64,000 nucleotides of DNA from Physcomitrium patens. Its lineage: Eukaryota > Streptophyta > Bryopsida > Funariales > Funariaceae. Below the pieces are notes generated by a model. That model was not told the DNA's origin, searched no databases, and saw only the letters and a list, made by a program, of their open reading frames with translations. Location: contig NC_037265.1 in assembly GCF_000002425.4 (NCBI RefSeq), positions 1,834,371-1,898,370 on the forward strand. The letters run 5' to 3'. The position numbers and the translations under genes are program-made. This document shows positions 12,183 to 25,782 of the stretch, piece by piece (position 1 is the first letter of the stretch; every line of letters begins with the position of its first letter).

Positions 12183-15100
12183 GATGCTTTGATAATCATT
12201 CTTTTACTATAATTGAAGGATGTTTATATCCTAATTAGATAATATTTATCTTGTAGATTCATTATTTCACATCATACACATTGGCAAGTATATTAGTATA
12301 CTCAAACTCATTATGATTTCAAAAGCCAAAAAAAGAAGAGTATTTTACAAGCATTATTGTTGTTGTGTTTCACTTATCAAACTTATGTCTGCTTTTGAAC
12401 TTTATTCAAATAAAATCTACAAGGATTTTTTAAACAAGAATCTTGTTTTATTGATTGATTTATCTTCATGGTATATATTGTGTCATATGTGTTATTCATG
12501 ACTATTGCATAATTTTTATAACTTTCATAATTATTATTTATTTATCTTTTATTCTTATTAGCAAAAATTTAATATAGATATATAAATTATAGTGTAAGTT
12601 GACGCTTGTTGGATACATAAAAAGAAGGTAGAAATAATGCCAAAGCCGAGTCATGTGTTGATGATAGTAGATATAAATTCATCTTTGTTCAATAGTAGAT
12701 TTCTAAAACGATTACATTTGGTTTGACTAATTCAAGATTTCATCTCAACTTTTAATCTACAAATAATTGATTGTGTCTCATTCCTCATGTTCATATAAGA
12801 CTATCATGCTTACTGTTACATAACTTCTTTCTCATAGATAATGATGCACTTATTGCATGCAAATCCTAACTTCATCATTAGTAACTCTAACTACCACTTC
12901 GGCTGCCACTAAATTTTTTTTGCTTCAATATATTCTTGATACAAAATATAAATTAGAATTAATGGATCTATATTCTTTTTGAGAAGATACTTGAAAATAT
13001 TTCAATTGTGCTCCTTGGATGGTACATCCAAGTTATGCATTGAATGTGCTAATGTATTTTATAGATTTTGCCTTGCAGTAGTTTAGTTTAATCTTTAACT
13101 TGTTTGTCTTTTAAAACTACTATTTATTTGTAATTTTTAATGTTGAACTTAAGGATATAAATCTCTTTCTTTTGTTATATACAATTAAGTTTTTTAATAA
13201 TTTAAAATATGAATTCAGAGTTCTTTTAAATTTTATTGATATCATGATATTTTTACAATAATTGTTTTTAATACTTAGAAGTTTTGAAACTTAACCATTC
13301 AAATACTAATCAAATATCTTCTTACAGCTTTCAGCTATAATAAATAAATAAATAAATTTATTAATTTTATTTTCCATATTATTCTTATAAATGAAATAAA
13401 ATATTAAAAGATCTACAACAAAATAAATAAATAAATAAATAAATACATAATCAGAAAAAACAAAAAAAAAAAAAATCTTGACTTTTGTTTTGTAAAGATT
13501 TCAATCAACCATTTTAAATGATTTTTTAAAATCATTTAAAGGTTTTAAATACATTCAACTTCAAAAATTATTGCAAGAATTTTTTTTCAATCTATATATT
13601 TCAGATTATAAAATGTATTTATTTATATCTATAAACTAAAAACAAAAAAAGATGAAAAATAACTCCAAATTTCTTGCAACCAAAGGTAACAAATTACGAT
13701 TTATTTATCAATAAATCCATTGCATCTATAGAAATTTATTATCTTTCAGCACCAACAATAAATTCACATAGTGTAAAATTTCTGATAATTTAAAATTAAA
13801 TCATCATTTTTTTCCTTCAAAATTTATATTTAAACTTGCCTAATTTCTATAACTGCACACAATAAATGGCTTCTGGGTATCAAAGAGAAAAAATAAGATG
13901 AAATGTTTTCTTCCAGAAGATGCTTGTGGCATAATCTTCTTCTTGTCGATTGGCCTTCACGTAATTTTCAAAAAAATTGGAGTTACTGAATTTTTTTATT
14001 TCACAAAATAAATAAACAATACAGATTTTAGAAGTGGATACTTCTAAGAAAATGATTTGTTAAAAAATTCACAAAAAACCTGTCTATTTATTATGTTATG
14101 TATTTTATTTTTTTTTATTGCTTTCTTAAAAATCTAAATGGATATCATGTAGTAGTATTTTATTATTCTTTAACTTTAAATATCACGTCAATTTCATAAA
14201 TCTTATTCAAAGCAAGTAAATGAATTGGTTTGTGTGCTTTTTTCACTTGTCTTTTTAAAAAATTAGTTTGTTAAAAATGGTTCATAGATGTACAATATTA
14301 TATTATAAAATATTTAATATTCATACAAACTTACACTATTCCTATTAAAGGATTCAATAAAAAATAAAAATTAAAAAAATCTTTAATTTCTTAAGTACTA
14401 ATAGTTTTTATTACATTTCATATTTAGAAAAAGAAGAGAACTTAAAATTCTATTCAAATATTATATAATTTATATGCAGAATTATATACTTTAAATATGT
14501 TATTCTAGAAAAAAAATTAAGAATATTAATACAAAAATTATATTTAATTAAGTTGTTACATTAGCCATATAAATTTTCACATTAGCCATCCAATTGCCAC
14601 AATTTAATAAAAATATTACTCTACATATCCTACAAATATATTTGGATATTAAATATTAGAATTTTATGTCTATTATAGTCCAAAATTAAAAAAAGATCAA
14701 ATTTTTTAATAGACATTAGTTGTAATGGAATTTTAGATACTCAATTAGAGAGAAATTATAAAATAATAAAAAATAATAAGATAATAAGGTATATTTTTTG
14801 GCTTTGGTATGAAACATTGTTTCAAATTAAAAAAGATAGACAGGATTTTTAAATCTATACATCTACTTTCAAAAGTCTTATAAATATTGTTTATTTTGTG
14901 AAGATAAGTTTTATTTTAAAGCCTTGACTTATGAAAATAATAAAAAACAAAAATAGGCCATTTTAAGGATGACAATATTCTTTTATCATGATTCTTAACA
15001 TAGCAATTCACATCTTAATTATAAAAATTATTAAATAAATAAAAAAATAACAAATAATTCTTAAATATTAAAAAAATCATATCTTATAAATGGTTTAATA

Positions 15101-15931
15101 TGAATTTTAAGAGACAACAATATTCATGGTATATAGTCAAGTTTTGTAGCTCCATTTGCAACTTTACTTGAAGCTTGATTTGAAATACCATCTATAGGTC
15201 ATTTTCCAACTTTTTAAATTATGGATGGTATTTCAAATCAAGCTTCAAGTAAGTTTGTTTTACATTTCAATCTTCAAGCAAACAACAAGCATACAAATTT
15301 TAAAGAAAAATTAGGTTTATCAATTAGAAAAAAAAAAAAAAAAAAAAAAAATCTTTAGACTCTTACGTATTGGCTATCTTCTTTTTTTAACCTAAATTTT
15401 GATCTTCTAATGGTGATTACTACTTTTTGAATTATTAAATAACATTCTAAATTAAAAAAAGTACAGACCTAAGTCCACTATGTACTCATAATTTTTTTTA
15501 ATTAAACTAATGAATTTTTTAAGATCACAAAAAATCTCATTGATCCTAAAATTCAAATATCCAAGATTCTAAATCAAATAAATTTCTATATTCTTTAATA
15601 TAATTATTTTATTGAATTTAAATTTTAAAAATATACTAATGATAAGTACATTCATAGGATTCTATAATTTCATCTATACATAAGTTATAATATTAAAAAA
15701 AATCAAATATATAAGCCTCTTTTTATTTTTTAAAATCCAAAATCACTAAAAATATCTTTCATTTTAAAAAGCTCTTCAAAACTTGATATCCATCCAAATC
15801 ACTTAAAACCAACAATAAAATAACCTTGTTAAATTTTCTTTTCTAACCTTACTTTTTAGATAGCAAAAGAATTATGAATTTGCTGTAAGTTTGTTGTTTT
15901 GTGCCTTAAAGTCTGATTTTGGATCCCTTTA
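12183..15931. other. AT-rich intergenic DNA without recognisable genes
   Basis: No supportable coding sequence in 3.7 kb. It holds (AAAT)n microsatellites at about 13343-13362 and 13422-13445, a run of 24 A at 15328-15351 and the long inverted repeat at 15158-15258. Much of it is probably decayed transposon DNA. Confidence 0.6.
15158..15258. repeat. Near-perfect inverted repeat (hairpin-forming)
   Basis: Two perfect 29-bp arms (15164-15192 and 15224-15252). With wobble pairs and one mismatch, the stem extends outward to 15158/15258 and inward to 15197/15219, giving about 40 paired positions around a 21-nt loop. The arms centre on the palindromic-looking words AAGCTTGATTTGAAATACC and GGTATTTCAAATCAAGCTT. 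It could be a fold-back transposon end, a small-RNA hairpin precursor, or a replication-born palindrome. The sequence does not decide among these. Confidence 0.85.
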
Positions 15932-17712
15932 TGTCAAGGACATGAATTAAAAGATGATGCATAAACCAATGAAATCCGTGTAAAAGAAAGAATGAAAAAA
16001 TAGAAATAAAGAAGTATGTATATTAAAAGAAACTAGAAAGGCTTATTGCCAAAAGATAAGAAAACTTGAGACTCTTGAAACTAGACTAGAAGCAAGAAAA
16101 GAGTTGACAAGAGTGAAGAAGGCTTCATTCTTGTCTCTATGAATACTATCTAACTAAGGGCTATGTTGTCGGGGTAGAGAGAGTTTGCCTCAAGAAAGCA
16201 CTATACTTTTGACTACCACTAAATACTCAATCAAGTCTAAGATATAAAAGTACCAAGTTTATAAATATAATATATTCCTTTTTAGGACAATTACATCAAA
16301 ACATCAGCTCAAGTACTAAGAAAACACCTAAATGTATGATAAAGTATCTTAAAATCGTATACATCCTTATGAGAAATATTTTCCAAACTTCAACAGCTCA
16401 TATCTTAGGATCCAAATAACCTAAAATTTTACATGAAGTACTAATATACTTTCAAAAACTACCATAAGAAAATTCAATTGCAAATTCGTAACGGATCTTG
16501 AGATATCACCAAAATCCTAATAGTAGCTTTAAACCCTAGCTTATATATACCAGTGTGCTAATTTCTTTATATCTCACAAAATAAGTATTCAAATACCATA
16601 AAACTTTGATCTATAGCTTTTTTACTTAATAATTTACACTTGTGGAAATTTTGAGCCAAAAAATTGTTCAAAAATTCAAGATATGGCTCCAACCATTACT
16701 ATCAACAAAATGATTCACTTATTGCCTTTGAATTACATGTGCTATTTTCAATGCCCTATAACTTCTTCATCTAGACTTTGAATTTATCAAATAATATATG
16801 GAAAGTGTAGCCAAAAAAGTGTTCTTTTCAATTCTAGTTGCTGAGCTTCTATTTCTCTCTGTACACATATGTTATGCTTCAAAGAGTGACAGTAGGTACA
16901 AATTTGATACCTTAACTTTGAACACCTATAACTCCTTCACAAAAACTCAAAATTACACAAACTCTTCATCCAAATTATACCCAAAATCCTGAACTTGCTG
17001 ATCCTAGCCTCCAAAGCTCAAATGATTCGAAAGAAAAACCCTAATCCCTAGTAAGGCTTCGGGCAGCCTCCTTGAAGCCCATTAGGCATGGCCTTCGACC
17101 AATAGGAATGAAGATCTCTATTCCTTGCCTTTATCCAACCATGCCTTACTTTTATCCCTCCCAATAAGCCTCTTAATAGTTTAAACTTTCATCTTTAGAC
17201 TCCAACCTTCCTTTAAGTTTTATACTAAATATCTAAATCCTACATAATATAAATACTATAATCAAAATAAATAAATCTCTAAATAAATTTTCTTATATCA
17301 ATTCTCTTTTAATTTATTTATTAACTATTTTAATCTACATAAAGACTTACAAACATATTATATGTCTTAATTATTTTTTACATACTTTAAGCAATTACAA
17401 TACAACAATGTGGCAATGTTCTACAAGACCTCCAATGTGTGTTGACTTATAAAACAAGTTTTTCTATATGTGGGCGACATAATTAGCTTGGTCTTCAAGC
17501 TAACAACATGTGTGGTACATGGCCAACTTGTTGATCATGTTTCTAATCCAAAAACTCAATTAAAGACACCTATAAAGTCAAAGCAGGGTCTATAAAGCTT
17601 TTAGGAAGCTTCTATAGAAGATATTATAGACTTAACTTACTTTTACCTACTTCTACTTACTTCTACTTATTTATATAGGTAATTACAAGCTTACATGCAT
17701 ATTTCCATCACA
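15932..17712 (-). repeat. 3' LTR of copy B, interrupted by another LTR
   Basis: Without the insertion at 16167-17407 and the duplicated ATGT it is about 536 bp and aligns with the family LTR. The two LTR parts are 15932-16166 and 17408-17712. Confidence 0.88.
16167..17407. mobile_element. Solo LTR of a different retrotransposon family
   Basis: 1241 bp beginning TGTCGGGG and ending ATACAACA, so TG...CA ended. It is flanked by a 4-bp direct repeat ATGT (16163-16166 and 17408-17411) within the LTR of copy B. No retroviral coding sequence is inside, as expected of a solo LTR formed by recombination between two LTRs. A small ORF at 16798-16992 with a hydrophobic start is probably fortuitous. The superfamily (copia or gypsy) cannot be told from the LTR alone. 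Confidence 0.75.
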
Positions 17713-17754
17713 TTACCTCCTCCTTTTATGTACGAGTTCCACGAGGAGCGGTTA

Positions 17755-18176
17755 TCATATGTTGAAAAAATCTATGATGCTACGAATTATATTTGCCACA
17801 TACTCTGATCTTTGTTCTCTTCGAAGATGATTGATAGGACCTCTCAACCATCGATAGTGTCCCATACCAGGGTGGAAGACCACCTAATTATTTAATCATT
17901 CTTGAGGCCTACATAACTTCCTTCAAATAAAATATTTAGAACACCATTAGAAGTTGTTCCTACTTCTAGTAAAATCACCAAACATTGGGAGTCTCTTCTA
18001 AGGTCATGATATTAAACACGTTATATCTTGCCATCTATTCAAGAAAAAACATATCATTCTTGGGGATCTTCATCTTCATTATATTGTCTTGCAGGTTGTA
18101 ACAATCATAATATTTTATCCAACAAGTCAGCAAACGAAGGCTTTTCAGTCAAACTTGTTGGTTGTTGGTTTTTCAT
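17755..18176 (-). pseudogene. ORF3 of copy B (degenerate)
   Basis: Aligned ATG at 18176 and aligned TGA ending at 17755, 422 nt, one base short of the 423 seen in the young copy. It keeps the TGA at the codon-41 position. Landmarks of the C-terminal block are visible despite several stops. Confidence 0.65.
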
Positions 18177-18239
18177 CTCCTTAGCATCACAACTACAAAG
18201 AAGCTACAAAGAAGAATTGAAAGTAGAATGTTATCTTAT

Positions 18240-21200
18240 CTAGATCTTGTTTCTTTTATAAAGAAGGTTTTCATCTTGATTTTGATAGATTTTGTTGATA
18301 AAAAGCCTCTATTGTATTTGTTGCATTTACAAGATTATTTATTAGATCTCATGTATATTCACTAATATCATATCTGTACCAATGGATAAGATATTCCAAT
18401 TTATTTTGGCACCGCCTTGAATCTATAACTTCTTTCACTTCGAATTCTTCATTATTGTCTACTTCTATAGGCGGAGGTGGAATTTATCTTCTTCTTGGTA
18501 TATCCACTGTCTTGTATGGTTCAAGAAGAGACATATGAAATATTGGATGGATTTTCATTGACTCTGGTAGGTGTAAATAATATGCAACTGGATTGATTTG
18601 TACAAAAATAGTAATGGTCTAAGTATACGATAATCCAACTTGTCACAAGGACAAGTGGTCTTGATATTATGAAAAAGTAATCATACCTTGTCACTCGCAT
18701 GGAATGGTGGTTGTTCCTTTCGATAGACATTTGCATTGATCTTTTGTTGTTTTTGGGCTTCTTTTAATTGTGCCTTCATTATTGTATGTAGCTCCGACAA
18801 ATGAATTGCCAAATCTTCTGCTGCAAGATTATCAACTTTTGAAAAGTCAAAAGTATCAAGTCATGGATGATAATCACATTTGGCAAAAAAAGATGTTTGT
18901 TTTGTAGAAGAATGTATTAAGTTATTATAAGCAAACACTACCAATGGCAAAAGAATTGTTCAATCATCTTGTTGGTAGTTGATGGTATATCTTAAATATT
19001 ACTTTAAAATTTGATTAACATGCTCTGTTTGTCTATTAGTTTGAGGATAGAATGCTAAAGATAGCTTTATATCTACTTTTAGAATCTTAAAAAGAATTTG
19101 CCAAAATCTTGATACAAACTGAGTTCCCTTATCCGATATAATATCTTTGGGTAATCTATGATAGTGATAGATGTTGTGAAGAAAGAGCTTAGTTGTTTCT
19201 TCACCTGTGATAGATTTTGTCTATGATATAAAATATACCATATTAGTAAAACGATCTACTATCACAAATTTAGAATCATAAGCACTTGAGATTGAAAGAT
19301 CTATGATAAAATTCATAGAAATAGAAGACAATGGTTGTATTGGAATAGGTAATGGTTGAAGAAGTTTGTAAAGTCAATGATGAAGAGTTTTTGATCTTGA
19401 ACAAACATTGCATGACTGAACAAAATCTTTTACATCCTTCTACATTTGTGGCTATCAAAAATATTTGGATATAAGCTCTAAAGTCTTGTTGTATCCAAAA
19501 TGTCTTCCTACTAGAAAGTCGTGATGTGCTTGAAGAACATGTAATCATACTTTTCTTTTTGGAATATATAATCAACCTTCAAAATAGTGTAGGTTGTTTT
19601 TGAACTCAAACTTAGAAGTATTTTGGGACTAGAAAGAAGCATTCTTGATATTGTGAACAAGAGGGTCAGAAGACATACTTGATTAGATTTGTTTAAGGTC
19701 AAATCAATAATCAAACATTGATTTTATTACTCTAAGATGAAAATATTCTAGCTTCAAGAAAATTATTCTTTGCTAATCAAAAGATACATCTCTTTCTTTT
19801 GATGCAAGATAAGAATGTCTAAAAAGGAGGTTTCACAAACTTTATTATTTTTCGGATCGATATGTGATCTTGAAATCAAATCTTAATAAAGACATGCTTT
19901 AATGGGCTTAGCAATAATTTAAAATACATGCTAATATGAAATACTTGAGATTCTTATGATCTGTATATATGGTGACTGAATTAGAAGCACCTTTTAGATG
20001 ATGTCGCTATTCTTGAAATGAATCCACAATTGCAAAAAGTTCTTTGTCATAGATTTCATTGCTAATCTTAGTTGCTGAATTTTTTTTGGAATGAATAGCT
20101 ACTAGGTGAAGTTTATGATCTGCTCCCATTTGTGATAATACAATACCCTAAGCAAAGTCTAATGTGTTTGTTTTCATAAAAAATACCTTAAAAAAGTTGA
20201 TGCAATACAAAATTGGTGCAGAAATAAAGGATGACTTCAAAGTTAAAAAAGATGCTTCAGTTTCTTTACTCTATTGAAGTTTGTCTTTGTAAGTCAAACG
20301 TATAAGTGGAGCTGCAACTCAAGAGAAGTCTTTGATGAAGATTCAATAATAGTTGGCAAAGTCCAAAAAACATTGGACATCTCTTATCATTTTAAAAATC
20401 TTTCAATCCATAATTGTTTGAATTTTTTTAGGATCCATCATAAGTTCATCATTTGAAATGATGTATCTTAAGAAGTCAACTTGAATAGTGTGAAATACAT
20501 ACTTTTTTATCTTGACATAGAGTCCCGCATCTTTTAATTTTTGTAACACATGACAAATATGAAGTTTATATTTATGTATATTCTTAAAATAGATAAAGAT
20601 GTCGTCTAGATAATAGATAATATAATCATCTAAAAACTCTCAAAAAATATCATTGATTACAAGTTGGAGAGCTGTCGGTGTATTTATAAGTCTAAAAGGC
20701 ATGACATTGTGTTCAAAATGTCCATACCTAGTTTAAAATGTAGTCTTCCATTCATCTCCTTCTTTAATATGTACCAGATTGTATGCTCCCCATAGATCTA
20801 TTTTTATATAAATCTTAGCTTAATTCAGTTGATCAAAAAGCCTAGATATTAAAAGTAGAGGGTACTTATTATTGATGGTGATCTTATTGAGTCTTTGATA
20901 ATCAATACACATCCGCAATGATCCATCTTTCTTCTTCACAAATAAGATTAGAGCTCCTGTTGGTGATTTGGAATGGCGTATGAAATTCTTGGCGAGATTT
21001 TCTTCAATATATTCTTTGAGTTTAGCTAACTCATTTTGTAATAAACTATAGATTGGTCCAAATGGTGGTTGTGTTCTTTCTTGAAGATCAATTGAGCAGT
21101 CATATAGACAATGTTCTAGAAGAATATCCACATTTTTCTTCTCAAATACATCTTGAAATTCTTGATATTAGTTGGGAATGTTGCTTGAAGTCTTTGCATC

Positions 21201-21770
21201 ATTAGAAACAGGTGTGGTATAAATGACACAAGGTGATCCTTCTTTTATAGCATGCAAGAAAGCTCTTGCACCTACAAACATAGGTTTAATTGCACTAGAC
21301 TTATGACTTTCTACTAGATTAATTTTATTCTTAATTATGCTTTAGAGAAGTCAAGGATATAAGAATTCCAACTTATGCAAGGATTATACTTTTTTAACCA
21401 TGATAAATCTAAAATGATTGGATTAGAGGGAGATCTAATTATATTAAAGATTATACAACTACTATAACTATTTATTGCTACATCTATAAGAAGTGTTTCA
21501 TGAATAACATCTCTAAAAGACAACGGATGACCATCTATGATTTCTATATGAACAGGTTTGATTTTTTGTACTAATGATATTTTATAACTTTTAACAAATT
21601 CTACGTCTAAGAAACAAGCTGAGACTCTTGAATCTATCAAGGTGGAGGCTTTATAATTATTAGGTCCTAAATATATATATCTATTATAAAATAAGGAGAG
21701 GGTTTTGAGGAGAAGATAGGATCTTCATTAGAAATTGTATAAGATTCCAATCGCACAATGCTTAATGTAG
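18240..21770 (-). pseudogene. Degenerate pol of copy B
   Basis: Reading down the minus strand: protease (21640-21335, LIDSRVSACFLDVEF, Gly lost), RT N-terminal part (21131-20820), RT and RNase H remnants (about 20800-19850), integrase (about 19700-18950) and the region before the chromodomain (18736-18400). Pieces are separated by stops and small indels. It was identified by alignment with the young copy. Confidence 0.85.
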
Positions 21771-21779
21771 TTGGACAAA

Positions 21780-22233
21780 TTTATTTTTTGTTACATTATC
21801 TTCTTTGACAGATGTTCTCCTCATTTTGTAATTTTGTTACTTCTTTGGACAATCTTGAGTAGTGTATTTAGATTCTCTCCAATATAAGCACAATTCTTCT
21901 TGATGGCGATGAGTCTTTTCTTATTTAGTAAGAAGTTTAAAACATATCGCATCAATTTGCATATCTTTTACTTTTGAATTTATGTATTGAGGAGATGTTG
22001 ATATTTCCATCGAATTGAAGTAATATTGAAGCCCATTTGTATGACATCGTGGGTGAAAGGACATAATTTGGTACAGATGTTGAAGCAGCTCTAATCATCT
22101 CTATATCTTCACTTCTTGCCATTCTAGTTGATCCTTGTGGTGGTAAGCTAAGTTGATGCATCACAAGCATCAACTCCATCAATTGCTCTTGCATTTATGC
22201 CATTGCACTCTTCATTTCAACAAGCTCTGCCAT
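21780..22233 (-). pseudogene. Internally deleted gag of copy B
   Basis: The N-terminal part (MQEQLMELMLVMHQLSLPPQ) is followed directly by the zinc-knuckle side of gag; about 650 bp of capsid sequence present in other copies is absent. The knuckle reads CLYWRESKYTTQDC. The aligned start ATG is at 22233. Confidence 0.75.
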
Positions 22234-22439
22234 AATAACATTCAAAAAAATATCTAATACCACTCAAGATAAGTAGAAGAAAGGATTTGAGGATAAAGAA
22301 AATAATAAGAACAATATCAATTTAGAAGAGAGGAATCCGTAACTTTTAATATGCTTATGTCTTATCATGAGAAAAGGATAATCCTCTCTTAATTAAGACA
22401 AGACAAAGCTCTAATATTGTAAGTGTACTCTTGTCAATC

Positions 22440-22997
22440 TATCAAAGACATGATCTAAAAGATGATGCATAAACCAATGAAATCCGTGTCAAAGAAAGAG
22501 TGACTAAATAGAATTAAGAAAGTAAATATATTAAAAAAAACTGGAAAAGTTTATTGCCAAAAGACAAGAAAATTTGAGACTCTTGAAACAAGAATAGAAG
22601 TAAGAAAGGAATTGACAAGAATAAAGAGGGCTTCACTCTTGTCTCTATATATACTATCTAATTAGGGACTACATGGCGATCTTCTATAGGACCTCCAATG
22701 TGTGTTGACTTTGTAGGATACATGTCTTGACTTACAAGGCAAGTTTTTCTAGGTGTAGACCATATAGTTAGCTTGGTCTTGAAGCTAATAACATATTTGG
22801 TACATGGATAACTTGTTGACTACGTTTCTAATCCAAAAAGTCAATTAAAGATATTGATAAAGTCAAAGAAGCATCTATAAAGTTTCTAAGAAGCTTTTAT
22901 AGAAGATATTATAGAATTAACTTGCTTTTATTTACTTCTACTTACTTCTACTTATTTATACAGGTAATTACTAGCTTACATGCATATGTCTGTGACA
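22440..22997 (-). repeat. 5' LTR of copy B
   Basis: 558 bp. In minus orientation it starts TGTCACAGAC at 22997 and ends near 22440 (TATCAAAGA in plus reading, TG end mutated). It has the TATATATAG box, and the inverted repeat is partly eroded. Confidence 0.85.
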
Positions 22998-25782
22998 TTT
23001 TATGATCATGGTCTTATTACCATTAAGTAGCCTCTTTACGATGGAATCCTATCACCATAGCCCTATCATTATGATGAACCATTGATCATGGTGTTCTATA
23101 AATTTGATCTTATGATTGCAAAGAGTCTTTAATTGTAGAATCTTCTAATTGTATAATCCAATCACTGTGACTCACCTAAGGCTATGGATTGATACCTTGA
23201 GCCACAAAAAAATATTGTGAGTGATTGTTAGCTGCCATTCACTACTACAGATTATTAACTTATTTTTCGCATAATTTGTACCAAATTCCTATGCTAAATT
23301 ACTTTACACAAAGCATCTTACTAAGCAACCCAATGTTACTTCTAACATTAAAAACCAAAAATAAAATACTTTTTTGTAATCAAAACAAACCCTACAATAA
23401 GTCTCACAAAAAAAAAAAAAAAAAAAAAAAAAATCAAACAATGGCTTTTGGTTTTGTAACAAGCTCCTCAACTTACTTGTAATTGACTTATATTGCATTC
23501 TTGCCGTGACCAAGTCATGTCATTGTCATATAGTAACATGACTATATAGTAAAAAAATAAAAATATAGATGTTGTTATAAAAGAACCTAATAGGAAGATG
23601 TAAAAAAAAAAAAACAAAGATAAATGATAGGAAGGTAATAAAAGGTTTAGTCTTAATGTTGCCTTTTAGAGAAGGAGCTTCTATTTTCTTTGTAGGAATA
23701 TAATTGCCTCAAATCAAAATAAATAAGATAATTAATTAATGTAGACATATCTAAGGAAGAGTTATCAATAAGTTTAAGTAAAAATTACCTCAAACAATCA
23801 AATATTGATATTTATAGAGGATCAATTGTCAACCTAGGTTGAAATTAGATCTTAAGTGACAAAACCTCATACCTACGGCAATTCTAGAGTTCTTTGGAAG
23901 ATCAAAGAAAGAGATTTGACAATACACTTGCAAAGAAATTTTTTAAGCATTGGTTATATGTCAATCAAATTAATATTCAATTTTTGGAGGATTTTCAAAG
24001 CTAGTGATGTTCTTAGTTGGTTTAGAATTTAAAAAATAAAACTATGTTTACATAGTTAAGGGTTTCTTGAGTAATGTAGTATGTATATAAATAAATTTTG
24101 GATAAAATGTTGGTGTGCTAGTTTTGAATATTTTTGCAAATTTTAAAGTCAATCAAACAGTTAGATCAAAGTGTGTGAAGGTATTTGTGGATTGAGATCT
24201 TAGAAATTAAAGTTTGAAAGTCAATGAATATTTCAAAGATTTTTAGGAATTTGTTGATTGAATTGAAGTGAATTTTTTTATGTAGAGACTAGGCTTGATT
24301 TCCAACAATTAAGGTGAATTTTAGAAGTAATTTAATGGTTCAAAAAAGAAATATTGGTACTTGAAGTTAAACATTTATATTGGAATAGGAGACTGGCCAA
24401 CATCCAAGCAAAATTTAGAATTGATCTTCAAATTAGTAAGTTTGAACTTCTTCAAATTTTGTGTGCTTGTTTTCAATTTATTTTTTGAGAGGTGTGTAAA
24501 ATCTTAAGCAAGATCAATAGTATAATCAATAGATAATGAGGATCTAAATTGCCTTAGGATTAAGTTAATTTGACTAGGGTTTGCTTAGGATTTAGGATTT
24601 GGTTTAAGGTTTAAGAATTGGTTAGGATTTAGGATTTAGAATTTTTTTAGGATATAGGATTATTTAGAATTACTGAGAATTTGACTTAGGATATAATAAA
24701 GAAGTACTAAGATTTTAATTAAGATTAAATTAAGATTCTATTGGAATTTATTTAAGATATATTTAAGATTTTATTCTAATGCTTCTTTTATATTTTTTTA
24801 AGATTTCTTCATTATTCTTTCATAATTTCTTTAAGATTTCTTTAGATTTGATTAAAGCTTAATTAGCATTGTTAAGATTTAATTAAAATTACTTAAGATT
24901 CTATTAGAGTTAAAATCTTGTTGTTACAATTTTCCTTCTACCTTCCATAGCCAAGTGCTTAGTGTATTCTCAAGCAAGGCCTCACATAATACAATATCAT
25001 ACTATAGTCACACTTCTTTGTTCAAAGCTATAATATTATGTTGTTCTCACAATCCAACATCTTTAGACCTGCACTGCCTTTGACAATTGTAGTCTAGATA
25101 ATAACTTGTTTAGTGTTGTATTACTAAAACTCTATTTCCATGATTTTTTTGTAACTTGCATGAGAGAAACGTGCCACTTGTGCAAATTACAATCCTATGC
25201 TATGACTTTACTTCTCAAGCAACCTTCTTGTGTAATACTTTGTAATTATGTATTTCAACTCTACAATCCTCTTGTCAAATTACATGTGATATCGAAGATA
25301 CAATGCACTACAAATATACTACAATACAATAAAAAATCAAAATAAAATAGGATCACCAAGAAAATAGTAAAAAAAAGATTATTTTTTATTTTTAAAATTT
25401 TTAAAATCTATTCTATTTTAATTTGCTATACCACAAATTAGAAAGAAAGAAATATTCTTATCAAGTGAAAAATTAGAAATCTACATCAAATTAAGTCAAG
25501 CTATCTCTCATACCAAAAAAATTAAAATTGAAAAAAATTCACGAGTACAAGTATAAAAATAAAAAAAATCCTAAAGCTTTATTGAAATGCTTAAATCACC
25601 AAAGCAAACCAAACCTTTAAAACAAGTTCTCTCACTCATAAAATCACTCATGAGATTTGACTTAATAAAAATGTCAAGTCAAAGTTTTTTTTTTTACTTA
25701 AGTATTTAAATTCTAATTGATATGAATAAATTTAATAAACAAAATAACTATCAATAGAAGAAAAATTACTAAATAAGCTAAA
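22998..25782. other. AT-rich intergenic DNA, probably decayed repeats
   Basis: No gene is supported. There is a run of 26 A at 23408-23433. A second degenerate AGGATTT-type heptamer cluster lies at about 24585-24665. From 24270 to 24900 the style and several words resemble 49800-50260, suggesting an old shared repeat. Small ORFs here (e.g. 23225-23482, 25106-25345) have no recognisable motifs. Confidence 0.55.
24585..24665. repeat. Degenerate telomere-like heptamers (TTAGGAT)
   Basis: Imperfect repeats of 'ttaggat(t)' and 'ttaaggt(t)', close to TTTAGGG with G-to-A type changes, in the opposite orientation to the cluster at 2705-2792. Confidence 0.4.

Larger units (their letters stand above)
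15932..22997 (-). mobile_element. Chromovirus copy B with a solo-LTR insertion
   Basis: A minus-strand copy flanked by LTRs at 15932-17712 (carrying a 1.24-kb insertion) and 22440-22997. The 5-bp flanks CTTTA (15927-15931) and TTTTA (22998-23002) fit an old target-site duplication with one C-to-T change. Internal order on the minus strand: gag, pol, ORF3. Gag has lost about 650 bp between its N-terminal part and the zinc knuckle. Protease reads DSR for DSG. Stops are frequent throughout. Confidence 0.92.

Noticed and set aside
11634..12196. ATAAT at 5803-5807 and 12192-12196 as the target duplication of copy A
   Set aside because: The right LTR end is eroded and the word is common in this AT-rich DNA; the match would need ten unexplained extra bases.
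13343..13445. Short regular repeats as a CRISPR-like array
   Set aside because: They are (AAAT)n microsatellites without spacers, in a eukaryotic genome.
16798..16992. Small ORF with a signal-peptide-like start
   Set aside because: It lies wholly inside the solo LTR and has no motif after the hydrophobic start.
23304..23513. Phe-rich ORF opposite a poly(A) run
   Set aside because: Created by the homopolymer; no protein-like sequence on either side.
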